Shown here: positions 16,865 through 25,300 of the stretch, piece by piece
How positions within the stretch are numbered: position 1 is the stretch's first letter
How the letters are laid out: every line of letters starts with the position of its first letter
Assembly (NCBI GenBank): GCA_000018565.1
Contig: CP000875.1
Coordinates: 3,053,199 to 3,117,198, forward strand
Reading direction: 5' to 3'
DNA: 64,000 nt
DNA from: Herpetosiphon aurantiacus DSM 785
GTDB taxonomy: Bacteria > Chloroflexota > Chloroflexia > Chloroflexales > Herpetosiphonaceae
Position numbers and translations under genes: made by a program
Notes under the pieces: model-generated
Seen by the model: only the letters and a program-made list of their open reading frames with translations
Databases searched by the model: none
What the model was told of the DNA's origin: nothing

Positions 16865-18208
16865 TTACGAGGCAACGGTTCGGGTATGCGGTAATTTGCT
16901 TTGAATTAATTCCAGCGCTGGGCTAGCAGCTTCCAAGGCGCGAAATTCCTCGCCCATTGCCGTAACTCGTTGTTTAAAGTTAGGATTTTGAATCACTTGG
17001 TTGAGCATGGTTTCCAGCGCTTGGGCCGAAACTTTCCCCATCGAACCCATCAAACCTAGCTCATGGTAAACAACCCGCGCCGCATAGCCAGGTTGATCAC
17101 GGTTGCCTGGAAAAACCACCATTGGCACGTTGAAATAGACACATTCCTTAATCGTGCCAACCCCGCCATGGGTAATCATCACGCTGGTGCGCGGCAAAAT
17201 TTGCTCGACCGAAGCCCATTGCAGCAACTGCACATTGGCTGGCACATTGGCAAATTCATGGGCTTGAAATTTCTGGCCGAGCGCCATAATCAATTGCCAA
17301 TCGGGGCGACTGCGCATGGTGTCGATCACGGTTTGAAAAAAGCGCCGACTTGGCTTGTAGATATGGCTTTGGCTGCCCAAGGTACAAAAAATCAGCGGCT
17401 TGTTGGGGTCAATCTGCGACCAATCAAAGGCCGCTTCTTGGCGATCAAGATCGATTGATGGCTCACAGTAGAAAATCCCTTGCTCAACGCTTGGCCGTGG
17501 AAAATCAAAGGCTTGCGGGCAAAGCACGAGTTCGGGTATCTCAAGTTGGGGTCGCAAGCGTGGAAAGAGGGCCGCTGGCACAACTAAATCGGCTGAAAAC
17601 CCAAAGTGGGTTGCCAGTTCGGTTAGCTTTTTCTGGAAATTGTAGCCAATCAAAAGGTTGGTTATTTTGATTGCTAGCCCACTAAATTTCCAAGCCATGC
17701 CAGCTTTAGAGAGCGAGGCAGGCGTGTTATCGGGCACAATATTGGTGACAACTGGCGGATAATTGGCGGCCTGCGGAAGATTAATATTAATACTCAGACT
17801 AATTACTTCCAGCCCAGCATGCCGCGCCATAAGGCTCAGCGGGGCCAAAAATCCATCAAAAAGACATAAATCTGTCCCAATTTCCAACAAACTACGCTTG
17901 ATTGGATTTTGATCTTCATGTACAGTTTGAAACAACTTGAGATAAAACGCCGTTTGTGAAACCTCTTTCAAAAAGGCTCGGCCACGGGTGTTCGCAATTC
18001 GCTCGGTTTGCTGAGCACGAAAGCCCTTGGGAAAATCCTCAGCAAACAAGGGCAAATATTCAAAACCCTGCTTGCGAATATACTCCTCAAAATCGGCCAA
18101 GGCTAAATAATAAACCTGATGACCTTGGGCTTTTAAGCTCTTGCCAAGCTTGAAACTAGGAATAAGATGGCCTTCTTCGGGAAACATACTGATAACAATC
18201 GTCGCCAT
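16865..18208 (-). CDS. GT1 (MGT-type) glycosyltransferase
   Basis: 447-residue GT-B fold enzyme of the macrolide/UDP-glycosyltransferase type, transferring a sugar from a nucleotide donor to a small hydrophobic acceptor. The N-terminal acceptor domain starts 'IVISMFPEEGHLIPSFKLGKSL', with the His that acts as catalytic base in this family. The C-terminal donor-binding signature runs through 'LLQWASVEQILP', 'THGGVGTIKECVYFNVP' and 'PGNRDQPGYAARV'. It stands between the ABC exporter genes and the ligase/ammonia-lyase operon on the same strand, separated from the exporter genes by a 145-bp palindromic repeat. Tailoring of the NRPS/PKS product, or self-protection by glycosylation, is likely. A second, unlike GT1 lies at 47040-48233. 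Confidence 0.9.
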   Translation of the reverse strand: MATIVISMFPEEGHLIPSFKLGKSLKAQGHQVYYLALADFEEYIRKQGFEYLPLFAEDFPKGFRAQQTERIANTRGRAFLKEVSQTAFYLKLFQTVHEDQNPIKRSLLEIGTDLCLFDGFLAPLSLMARHAGLEVISLSININLPQAANYPPVVTNIVPDNTPASLSKAGMAWKFSGLAIKITNLLIGYNFQKKLTELATHFGFSADLVVPAALFPRLRPQLEIPELVLCPQAFDFPRPSVEQGIFYCEPSIDLDRQEAAFDWSQIDPNKPLIFCTLGSQSHIYKPSRRFFQTVIDTMRSRPDWQLIMALGQKFQAHEFANVPANVQLLQWASVEQILPRTSVMITHGGVGTIKECVYFNVPMVVFPGNRDQPGYAARVVYHELGLMGSMGKVSAQALETMLNQVIQNPNFKQRVTAMGEEFRALEAASPALELIQSKLPHTRTVAS

Positions 18209-18245
18209 TCGATCATACTCCCCGTTATGGTGAAATCGCTGTTAA

Positions 18246-18390
18246 GTTCCCTTACCCTCTCCCACGGCGGTAGGGGTCAGTTGTTAGATACCTCATCCTA
18301 ATCCTTCTCGCATTGCGGTGGGCGAGGGGCGTTTGGTTTGATGGTTCCCCCTCGCCTCGCGGGCGGGAGAGGGGGCTAGGGGGTGAGGGA
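18246..18390. repeat. GC-rich palindromic intergenic repeat, copy A
   Basis: Begins GTTCCCTTACCCTCTCCC-like, contains GCGGTGGGCGAGGGGC, and ends with CCCCTCGCC-TCGC-GGGCGGGAGAGG then CTAGGGGGTGAGGGA. It shares these blocks with 38461-38575, 51708-51801 and 63096-63184. The ends and the inner blocks are self-complementary, giving nested hairpins. It lies between the glycosyltransferase and exporter genes. Confidence 0.75.
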
Positions 18391-18396
18391 GCGCAA

Positions 18397-19158
18397 CTAG
18401 GCCACGCCTTGACGAAAGGAGCGCACCGCCCAAAAAACACCCAAGAACGACAATACGCCCATCACTGCAAAGCCTTGCCAAACCGCCGGATGCTCAAGTT
18501 GGCCAATAAACAAGGCCCGCGAGGCATCAACAGCATAGGCAAATGGATTAACTCCCGCGACATTGCGAATCCAATCGGGCGCTAAAGTGAGCGGTAGGGT
18601 AATGCCTGAAAGCAGCAAAATTGGCAAGATCAAAAAGTTGAGCAACGAGGCAACTGTGTTTTCATCCTGCAAAATGAGCGCAACCGCATATGAGCATGAA
18701 GAAACCAACAAGCCCAGCAGCACCACAATCAACAGCGAAAGTGCTACGCCAGCAGGATCAGCCCGCAAGCCCATCAGCCATGCCACGCCAACCAGCACCA
18801 AGGCTTGCAGCAGCAACATCGTGACATCGCGCAGCAAACGTCCAAGCACCAGCGCCAAACGGCTCAGCGGCGTAACCCGCATGCGCTCAAGCACGCCCGC
18901 CCGTAACTCGGCAATAAAGCCAAATACCACAAACAACGAGCCAGTAATGCCCAACATCACCAGCAAACCTGGGGTAAAAACTCCGATTGCGCCGCCTTCG
19001 GGAAAGCCCTCAGTCCCAGCAATTGGCTCTAACAAGGGTGCAAATAATAACAATTGCACCACTGGTTGAAAAAGGCCGACAATCACCATTACTGGGTTGC
19101 GCATGGTCATGGTGAGATAATGTTTAAACAGCAGCCATGTATCACGTAGCGATTGCAT
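18397..19158 (-). CDS. ABC-2 type transporter permease, DrrB-like
   Basis: 253-residue inner-membrane permease of a drug-type ABC exporter, with six predicted hydrophobic segments (for example VMVIVGLFQPVVQLLLFAPL, LLVMLGITGSLFVVFGFI and LLNFLILPILLLSGITLPLTL). Typical ABC-2 landmarks are 'ELRAGVLERMRVTPLSRLALVLGR' (in two pieces) before the central helices and 'NPFAYAVDASRALF' near the C-terminus. It begins 14 bp after the ATPase gene, with GAGGA upstream of the ATG. Export of, or immunity to, the product of the adjacent assembly line is the natural inference. Confidence 0.9.
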   Translation of the reverse strand: MQSLRDTWLLFKHYLTMTMRNPVMVIVGLFQPVVQLLLFAPLLEPIAGTEGFPEGGAIGVFTPGLLVMLGITGSLFVVFGFIAELRAGVLERMRVTPLSRLALVLGRLLRDVTMLLLQALVLVGVAWLMGLRADPAGVALSLLIVVLLGLLVSSCSYAVALILQDENTVASLLNFLILPILLLSGITLPLTLAPDWIRNVAGVNPFAYAVDASRALFIGQLEHPAVWQGFAVMGVLSFLGVFWAVRSFRQGVA

Positions 19159-19172
19159 TGAATATCCTCGAG

Positions 19173-20135
19173 CTAGTTGGCAGACTCGCGTAATGAACGA
19201 CCAGTTTGCTTAAGAAAAACATCATCCAGCGAAGGGCGCGAAAGTTCGACGGTTTGAACTTGCACATTGGCATCATCGATCAGCCGCAAAATTAATGGCA
19301 AGGCCTCGGAGCCGCGATCAACCACCAAGCGAATTGTTTGCTCAGCATATTCCAGCGAATGGATATAGCTCTGCTGTTGCAACAGATCTTGAACGGTGTG
19401 ACCGATTTCAGGTTGAAATTGCAAGCCCAAGGTGATCGTATCACCGACGATCTGGCGTTTGAGGGCATCGGGTGTACCTTCAACCACAATCCGACCATCA
19501 TCAATAATCGCCAAGCGTTGGCAGAGTGCGTCGGCCTCATCAAGGTAGTGGGTGGTCATAAAAATCGTTGTGCCCTCGGCATTCAGGCGGCGCACCTCAG
19601 CCCACAACCAAGCCCGACTTTGCGGATCAAGCGCAGCAGTCGGCTCATCAAGCAAGAGCAATTTGGGTTTATGCACCATACCCAAGGCCAAATCGAGGCG
19701 GCGGCGTTGCCCCCCGGAGTAGCTGCTACTTGGGCGATCAGCAATCTGTTCAAGATCAAGCGCTGCCAATAATTCGTTGGCTCGAACGTTGGCATCGTGA
19801 GGGGTTATGCCATAAAAACGGGCTTGTAAAATCAAATTTTCGCGAGCGCTACAAGCACCCTCAGCGCCGCCAGCTTGGCTCACATAGCCAATTTTTTCGC
19901 GAACCTGGCGCGAATGTTGTAACAGATCGATGCCAGCAATCGTTGCCTGACCACTGCTTGGCTTGAGCAAGGTCGTTAACATGCGCATCGTGGTCGTTTT
20001 ACCGGCCCCATTCGGCCCGAGAAATCCAAAAATCTCGCCTGCTTGGACATTCATCGTTACACCTTTGACGGCCTCGACTAAGCGTCCACGCACCCGAAAA
20101 CTTTTGGCCAATTCCTTGGTTTCAAGAATAATCAT
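19173..20135 (-). CDS. ABC transporter ATP-binding protein, DrrA-like
   Basis: 320-residue ATPase of a two-gene exporter. Walker A 'GPNGAGKTTT', signature 'YSGGQRRRLDLA', Walker B 'LLLLDEPTAALD' and switch 'TTHYLDEAD' are all intact, and a DrrA-type C-terminal extension of about 80 residues ends the protein ('VELSRPSLDDVFLKQTG'). I take ATG 20135 with GGAG 8 nt upstream rather than the TTG one codon earlier. It forms an operon with the permease downstream and heads the leftward arm of the biosynthetic locus. A perfect 12-bp palindrome lies about 105 bp upstream. Confidence 0.93.
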   Translation of the reverse strand: MIILETKELAKSFRVRGRLVEAVKGVTMNVQAGEIFGFLGPNGAGKTTTMRMLTTLLKPSSGQATIAGIDLLQHSRQVREKIGYVSQAGGAEGACSARENLILQARFYGITPHDANVRANELLAALDLEQIADRPSSSYSGGQRRRLDLALGMVHKPKLLLLDEPTAALDPQSRAWLWAEVRRLNAEGTTIFMTTHYLDEADALCQRLAIIDDGRIVVEGTPDALKRQIVGDTITLGLQFQPEIGHTVQDLLQQQSYIHSLEYAEQTIRLVVDRGSEALPLILRLIDDANVQVQTVELSRPSLDDVFLKQTGRSLRESAN

Positions 20136-20239
20136 CAAGCTGCTCCGTTGAGGTTCATGTGTGATAGACCGTTTTCAGCATTGGAAGCCTCGACCGCATG
20201 ATGGAACGAGGAATTGGCGGCAAACGTTATGTTCAGTTA

Positions 20240-20251
20240 GAACAATTGTTC
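20240..20251. promoter_or_regulatory. Perfect 12-bp palindrome upstream of exporter operon
   Basis: GAACAATTGTTC, about 105 bp upstream of the ATPase start, in the 266-bp space between the exporter genes and the membrane protein gene. Size and position fit a repressor operator, but no regulator gene is adjacent. A 7-bp hairpin (CAACCTG/CAGGTTG, 20258-20277) follows. Confidence 0.35.
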
Positions 20252-20401
20252 ACCGAGCAACCTGGTGTTTCAGGTTGATAGTACGCCAGGGGTGAGATGC
20301 GGCAGCAGATGGCGCAAGCATATTCATGGCGCTAGCGTCGGCTTCGTTGCCTAGCGAGCACCCTATTGGTCTCCCAAACTAGGTTTTGGGATTATTTATG
20401 A

Positions 20402-21151
20402 CTATTCAGGTTTATTAGCGTTAACTCGTCGCACGATCTGCATAATCAAGGTGCTGATGACTCCTGCGCCCAGCGAGGCCAAACCAGCTTTGCGGGCAGA
20501 ACCTTTTGATTGCAACAGCCCCGATAACATCTGCGAGCAAAGCACACCCAAAGCAGTTGCAGCCAAGACATCTTGTTGCGAGCGGAAGGTCAAGCGCTGG
20601 CGATCGGTTGCCAGCGAAGCCAAAAAGACCCCCAACAAACAGTAGGAAGAACCAGACATATTCGTCAGCACAGCATCGTCGTCAGCTTGGGGCGCGGTCA
20701 CCAGCAGTGGCACAAAAATACCCAGCCGTACTGCTGAAAAGGCGAGACTAAACGATTGGAAGCGGGTGGTTGCTGTGCCCAAAATGCTGACGGCAGCACC
20801 TTCACGAAGGGCCGCAGCGAAGCTCGGGTGAACCAAACTATAGCTGAGAATTCGCCAAACTTGGCCTGCGTTAAGCTGCGATTTTTGAAACGCACCCCAG
20901 CCTGCTTTGGTCTCGGCTTTGCTTGAGTTGGCATTCATCAACGCACTCAGGCCACTCAGCCCATACAGCACCGCCACCTTGACCAAACTATCGGTAACTG
21001 GCACCAACAATGCACCAACTGGCAGCAAATCGGCAGCGTCAGTTGATTCTAGGGCGCTATCGTCAACGGTTGCATGTTCGCTGAGGGCAAAAAGTTGTTT
21101 GGTGGCCTGCAAACCCAACCCAATCATGCTTAATCGATCAAATATGTTCAT
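20402..21151 (-). CDS. Polytopic membrane protein, weakly rhomboid-like
   Basis: 249 residues, with about five or six hydrophobic segments after a hydrophilic N-terminus (for example VKVAVLYGLSGLSALMNA, LGIFVPLLVTAP, YCLLGVFLASLA). The pattern 'WRILSYSLVHPSF', a hydrophobic run, and then 'MSGSSYCLLGV' recalls the rhomboid order of the Arg-rich loop, His-containing turn and the GxS serine region. The canonical GxSG and the second catalytic histidine are not clearly present, so I would not call it a protease. I choose ATG 21151; the open frame begins at a TTG at 21172 that overlaps the likely AGGAG ribosome-binding site. It is transcribed away from the PKS genes and ends 267 bp before the exporter operon. 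The role is unknown. Confidence 0.55.
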   Translation of the reverse strand: MNIFDRLSMIGLGLQATKQLFALSEHATVDDSALESTDAADLLPVGALLVPVTDSLVKVAVLYGLSGLSALMNANSSKAETKAGWGAFQKSQLNAGQVWRILSYSLVHPSFAAALREGAAVSILGTATTRFQSFSLAFSAVRLGIFVPLLVTAPQADDDAVLTNMSGSSYCLLGVFLASLATDRQRLTFRSQQDVLAATALGVLCSQMLSGLLQSKGSARKAGLASLGAGVISTLIMQIVRRVNANKPE

Positions 21152-21633
21152 GCTGTTGTTGCTACTCCTCAATCGATTGGCTAGCTAAATCAACTAACGT
21201 CATCAAATTGCTGATCTGCCAGTGGCAAAACCAAAGGACAGGATTTGGGATCACAACCCAAGCTGGGGCAAAAATGTTGTTTTGTGATGCAGCTTTGGCG
21301 AATCGTGGCGATTGCACATCAGTCTATAGACCGATAAATCAATCGATAACTGATTAAATCGTACAATGTAAAGCTTAATTGATCAGCAACTACTTGGAAG
21401 ATGTTTTATGATCGATTTTAGGATGACTTCTGGCAAATAGTCGCAAAATTAATGAGTCTTAGGGCTGATTTATGTTGCTGGCGATACATCAACAAATTAA
21501 GCTTAAATTTAACGAATCTTCGCACACAGCGTGGATAATAACCTAAGAAAATAAATTATGCAAGAACCCCAAATCTACTGCATATACATGCTCAATCAAA
21601 TCACAAGCATGCCTAGATATATTTTAATCTGCC

Positions 21634-21663
21634 TTGACAATGTTAATGAAGTCTAACTATAAT
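21634..21663 (+). promoter_or_regulatory. Consensus sigma-70 promoter of the PKS/NRPS operon
   Basis: TTGACA (21634-21639), an 18-bp spacer and TATAAT (21658-21663): both hexamers match the consensus perfectly. The start would be near 21670, leaving a leader of about 690 nt before the first PKS codon at 22364. Confidence 0.75.
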
Positions 21664-21939
21664 AGGCGCGTTGTAAGTCAATTGTGCTAAAAATCGTTGG
21701 TCGAGCTAGGCTTGTGTTAATCTCTTAACCTCAAGTTAACTCGACTTAACAAATAAAATAGTACATTTTAGGGCTTCACAATCAGCTCATTATAAATAGC
21801 AAACTCTCCTGTTTAATCAAGGTAAATCCTCTTATTTCATCCTACACCTTTACCAAGATAACAGATACTCAGGCTTTTTATTTAACGATGTAAATGTATA
21901 TAGCTACAGCTAAATTTAGATAGTTTGCACAATAAGTCG

Positions 21940-21968
21940 TGGAAACTTTTTTGGATAGTTTGTATAAT
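21940..21968 (+). promoter_or_regulatory. Second candidate promoter, PKS-proximal
   Basis: TGGAAA, a 17-bp spacer, and a perfect TATAAT (21963-21968). The -10 box lies inside the second copy of the direct repeat GATAGTTTGTATAATA, so a protein binding the repeats would occlude it. Confidence 0.4.
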
Positions 21969-22363
21969 ATACATTTACTCGAATAGCTTTACAGCATTAG
22001 ATTATTGATCAGCATGAAACTTCAATATCATACCGATCAATACAGTTTTATAAATCTAGATTGTTCTAAATTAATTATTTAGAATTTACATCGAGTAAAT
22101 TTATTCAATTTTACTTAATTATAACATCATTAAGCTATTTATTACCATAAAACCTGAATCTTATTCTAATATAAATTACTTATTTAATAGATAAGATTCA
22201 GATCGTCTTAGGTACATTAATTCTGATACTTCTAGCAAGTAGCGGAAGTTTAACAGTTCAATACATATAAAGACCGATTTCAATCTGATGTAACTTCCAG
22301 TATATAGATGCTCACAACTTCGATTAAACCTTATCGCACAATGCTACATTACAGAGGATGACT

Positions 22364-25300
22364 ATGAACAACCTACCATCTGGAACGGATAGCATCAAGC
22401 CTGAAACAATCGAAACAACCGCAGAAATATTAACTGAGTGGTTAGTAAATCACTTTTGTACCTATTTAAACGTTTCCTCGAATGAAATTGATGTGCGCTT
22501 GCCTTTTGCGCACTATCAAATCGATTCAATCCAAGCGCTTAGTTTAATCAGTAAGCTTGAGCAGTTTCTGGGGCGTTCGCTCTCACCAACATTGCTTTGG
22601 GATTATCCAAGCATTGCAACGTTGGTTCCAGCGCTGATCGGTACTGAACAGCCTGAAGTCGCAACCGTGGCTGATTCCGACCAAAATGCTGATGCAATTG
22701 CCATTATCGGTATGAGTTGTCGCTTTCCTGGTGCTCGCAATTTGGCCGAATACTGGAATTTACTGATTAATGGTCGCGATGCAATTACCGAAATTCCTGC
22801 CGAGCGCTGGAATTTAGAGGCCGTGTATAACCCCGATCGCAGTGTGCCCGGCACGATGTACACCCGTTGGGGTGGCTTTGTTGATCAGCCTGATTATTTC
22901 GATGCAGGCTTTTTTGGCATCTCGCCCCGCGAAGCCATTCACCTTGATCCGCAACAGCGCATGTTGTTGGAATGCACATGGGAAGCCTTCGAAGATGCTG
23001 GTCAATCGCCGCAAGCATTGGCTGGCAGCAAAACTGGGGTCTTTATTGCTTCAGTCAGCGAAGATTATGGCCGAATTTTATTCAGCCACCCCGAAATTAT
23101 CGATGCCTACACTGGCCCAGGTACAGCCCACAGCATTTTGGCCAATCGGCTTTCGTATGTGCTGAATTTGCAAGGCCCAAGTATCAACATCAACACAGCT
23201 TGCTCGGGATCACTCGTCGCAATTCATATGGCCTGCCAAGCATTGCAAACGGGCGAAGCCGATCTGGTGGTTGCTGGCGGGGTCAATGCCAGCTTGTTGC
23301 CTGATGGCAATCTATTTTTCTCCAAAGCTGGAGCTTTATCGCCCGATGGCCGCTGCAAAACCTTCGATGCTCGCGCCAATGGAATTGTGCGTAGCGACGG
23401 CGCAGGCATTGTAATTCTCAAGCCTTTGCAAAAAGCCTTGGCCGATGGCAACCCAATTTATGCAGTCATTCGTGGCAGCGCCGTCAATAGCGATGGCCGT
23501 ACCAACGGGATTATGGCACCCAACCGTCAATCGCAAGAGGTTGTGCTGCAAGAAGCCTATCGTCGTGCTGGAGTTAACCCCGCAGCAGTGCAATACATTG
23601 AAGCTCATGGCACGGGCACAAGCCTTGGCGATGTGATTGAGGCCCAAGCGCTTGGCGCAGTTTTGGCAGTCGGACGCTCAGCCCAACAACCCTGTGCGAT
23701 TGGCTCGGTCAAAACCAATATCGGACACAGTGAATCTGCGGCGGGGATTGCCGGGGTGATTAAGGTCGCCCTGGCAATGAAGCATCAGCTCTTGCCTGCA
23801 AGTTTACACTTTGAAACCCCCAATCCCATGATTCCCTTTGAAGAACTCCGCTTGCAGGTTCAAGCCCAACGTGGGCCATGGCCCAATGCTAGTGGCTCGC
23901 TCTTGGCAGGGGTTAGTGGCTTTGGTTTTGGGGGTACAAATGCCCACGTGGTGCTCGAATCGGCTCCCATTCGCGAAACCCAAAGCCCAAGCAGCAACGA
24001 TGCTTGGCCATTGTTATTGCCATTATCAGCCCAAAGCGAGCCAGCTTTACGGCAACTTGCAGCCCGTTATGCCAGCCAGATTGCCGCCGCCAGCCCCAGC
24101 GAAGTTGCCAATATTTGCTATAGCGCTAGCGTTGGGCGCAGCCAGCTTGATCATCGCATTGCCGTATATGCAGCCAGCCCAGCTTTGCTAAGCGAACAGC
24201 TCAACGATTTCGCCGAAGGCCGCTCCGCCACTGGTTTGATCACCCAAGATCGTTCACAAGCTCACAAATTGGTTTGGGTATTTTCGGGGCAAGGATCGCA
24301 TTGGGTTGGCATGGGTCGCGGTCTGCTGGCCCAACAACCAATCTTCCGCCAAACCCTCGAAGCCTGCGATCAAGCTTTTCGTAACTACGCTAGTTGGTCG
24401 TTGATCGAGGCCTTGCGCGATGATCAAGCTGCTGAGCAGATCAACCAAACTGATCGTGCTCAACCGCTGATTTTTGCCTTGCAAGTCAGTCTCGCAGCGC
24501 TTTGGCGATCATGGGGCATTACCCCAGCGGCGATTGTTGGGCATAGTTTGGGCGAGGTCGCTGCGGCCTATGTTAGCGGCGTGCTGACGCTCGATGAAGC
24601 GGTGCAAGTGGTTTATCATCGCAGCCGTTTGATGAAGCAGGTTGCGGGCAAAGGCAAAACTGCCGCCGTCGAATTGACCTTCGAACAAGCCCGCTTGCTG
24701 TTGGTTGGCCGCGAACAACAGGTAGCAATTGCTGGCATCAATAGCCCAACCTCGTGTATTTTGGCGGGCGATCCGAGCACGTTAGAGCAATTAGTTGCCT
24801 CGTTGCAGCATAACGATGTGTTTGCTCGCTTGGTGCGCGGGGTTGATATTGCCTTTCATAGCCCACAGATGAAGCCACTAGTTCCTGAATTAAACGCCGC
24901 TTTGGCCCAGCTCAAACCACAAGCACCTATAATTCCCTTGGTTTCAACCGTGACTGGCACATTTGCCGAGCAAGCACTCTACAGCGAGGGCTATTGGGGT
25001 CGTAATCTGCGTGAACCATTCTTGTTTGCCAACGCGATCAAAAATTTGCTCGACAAGGGCTACGACACATTTTTGGAAGTCAGCCCACACCCGGTTTTGG
25101 GCGAATCGATGTTGCGCAGCATCCAACATTTCAAGCAGTCAGCCCAAGTGTTTAGCTCGTTACGCCGCGATCAAGCTGAATTGGATTTACTGTTTGAGAC
25201 GCTTGGGCGCTTATTTGTGGCTGGTTATAGCCCCGATTGGCAGCAAGTTTATCCCGAGCCACGCCAGCGCAGCACCTTGCCCAGCTATCCTTGGCAACGT

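Larger units (their letters stand above)
21152..22363. other. 1.2-kb AT-rich spacer between the two arms of the biosynthetic locus
   Basis: No credible gene on either strand. From about 21400 the sequence becomes very AT-rich, unlike its surroundings. It contains one consensus sigma-70 promoter (21634-21663), a second weaker candidate (21940-21968), and a direct repeat GATAGTTTG-YAYAATA (21919-21934 and 21954-21969, 14 of 16 identical, 35 bp apart). The leader of the PKS operon would therefore be several hundred nucleotides long. The spacer may hold regulator sites. Confidence 0.7.
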
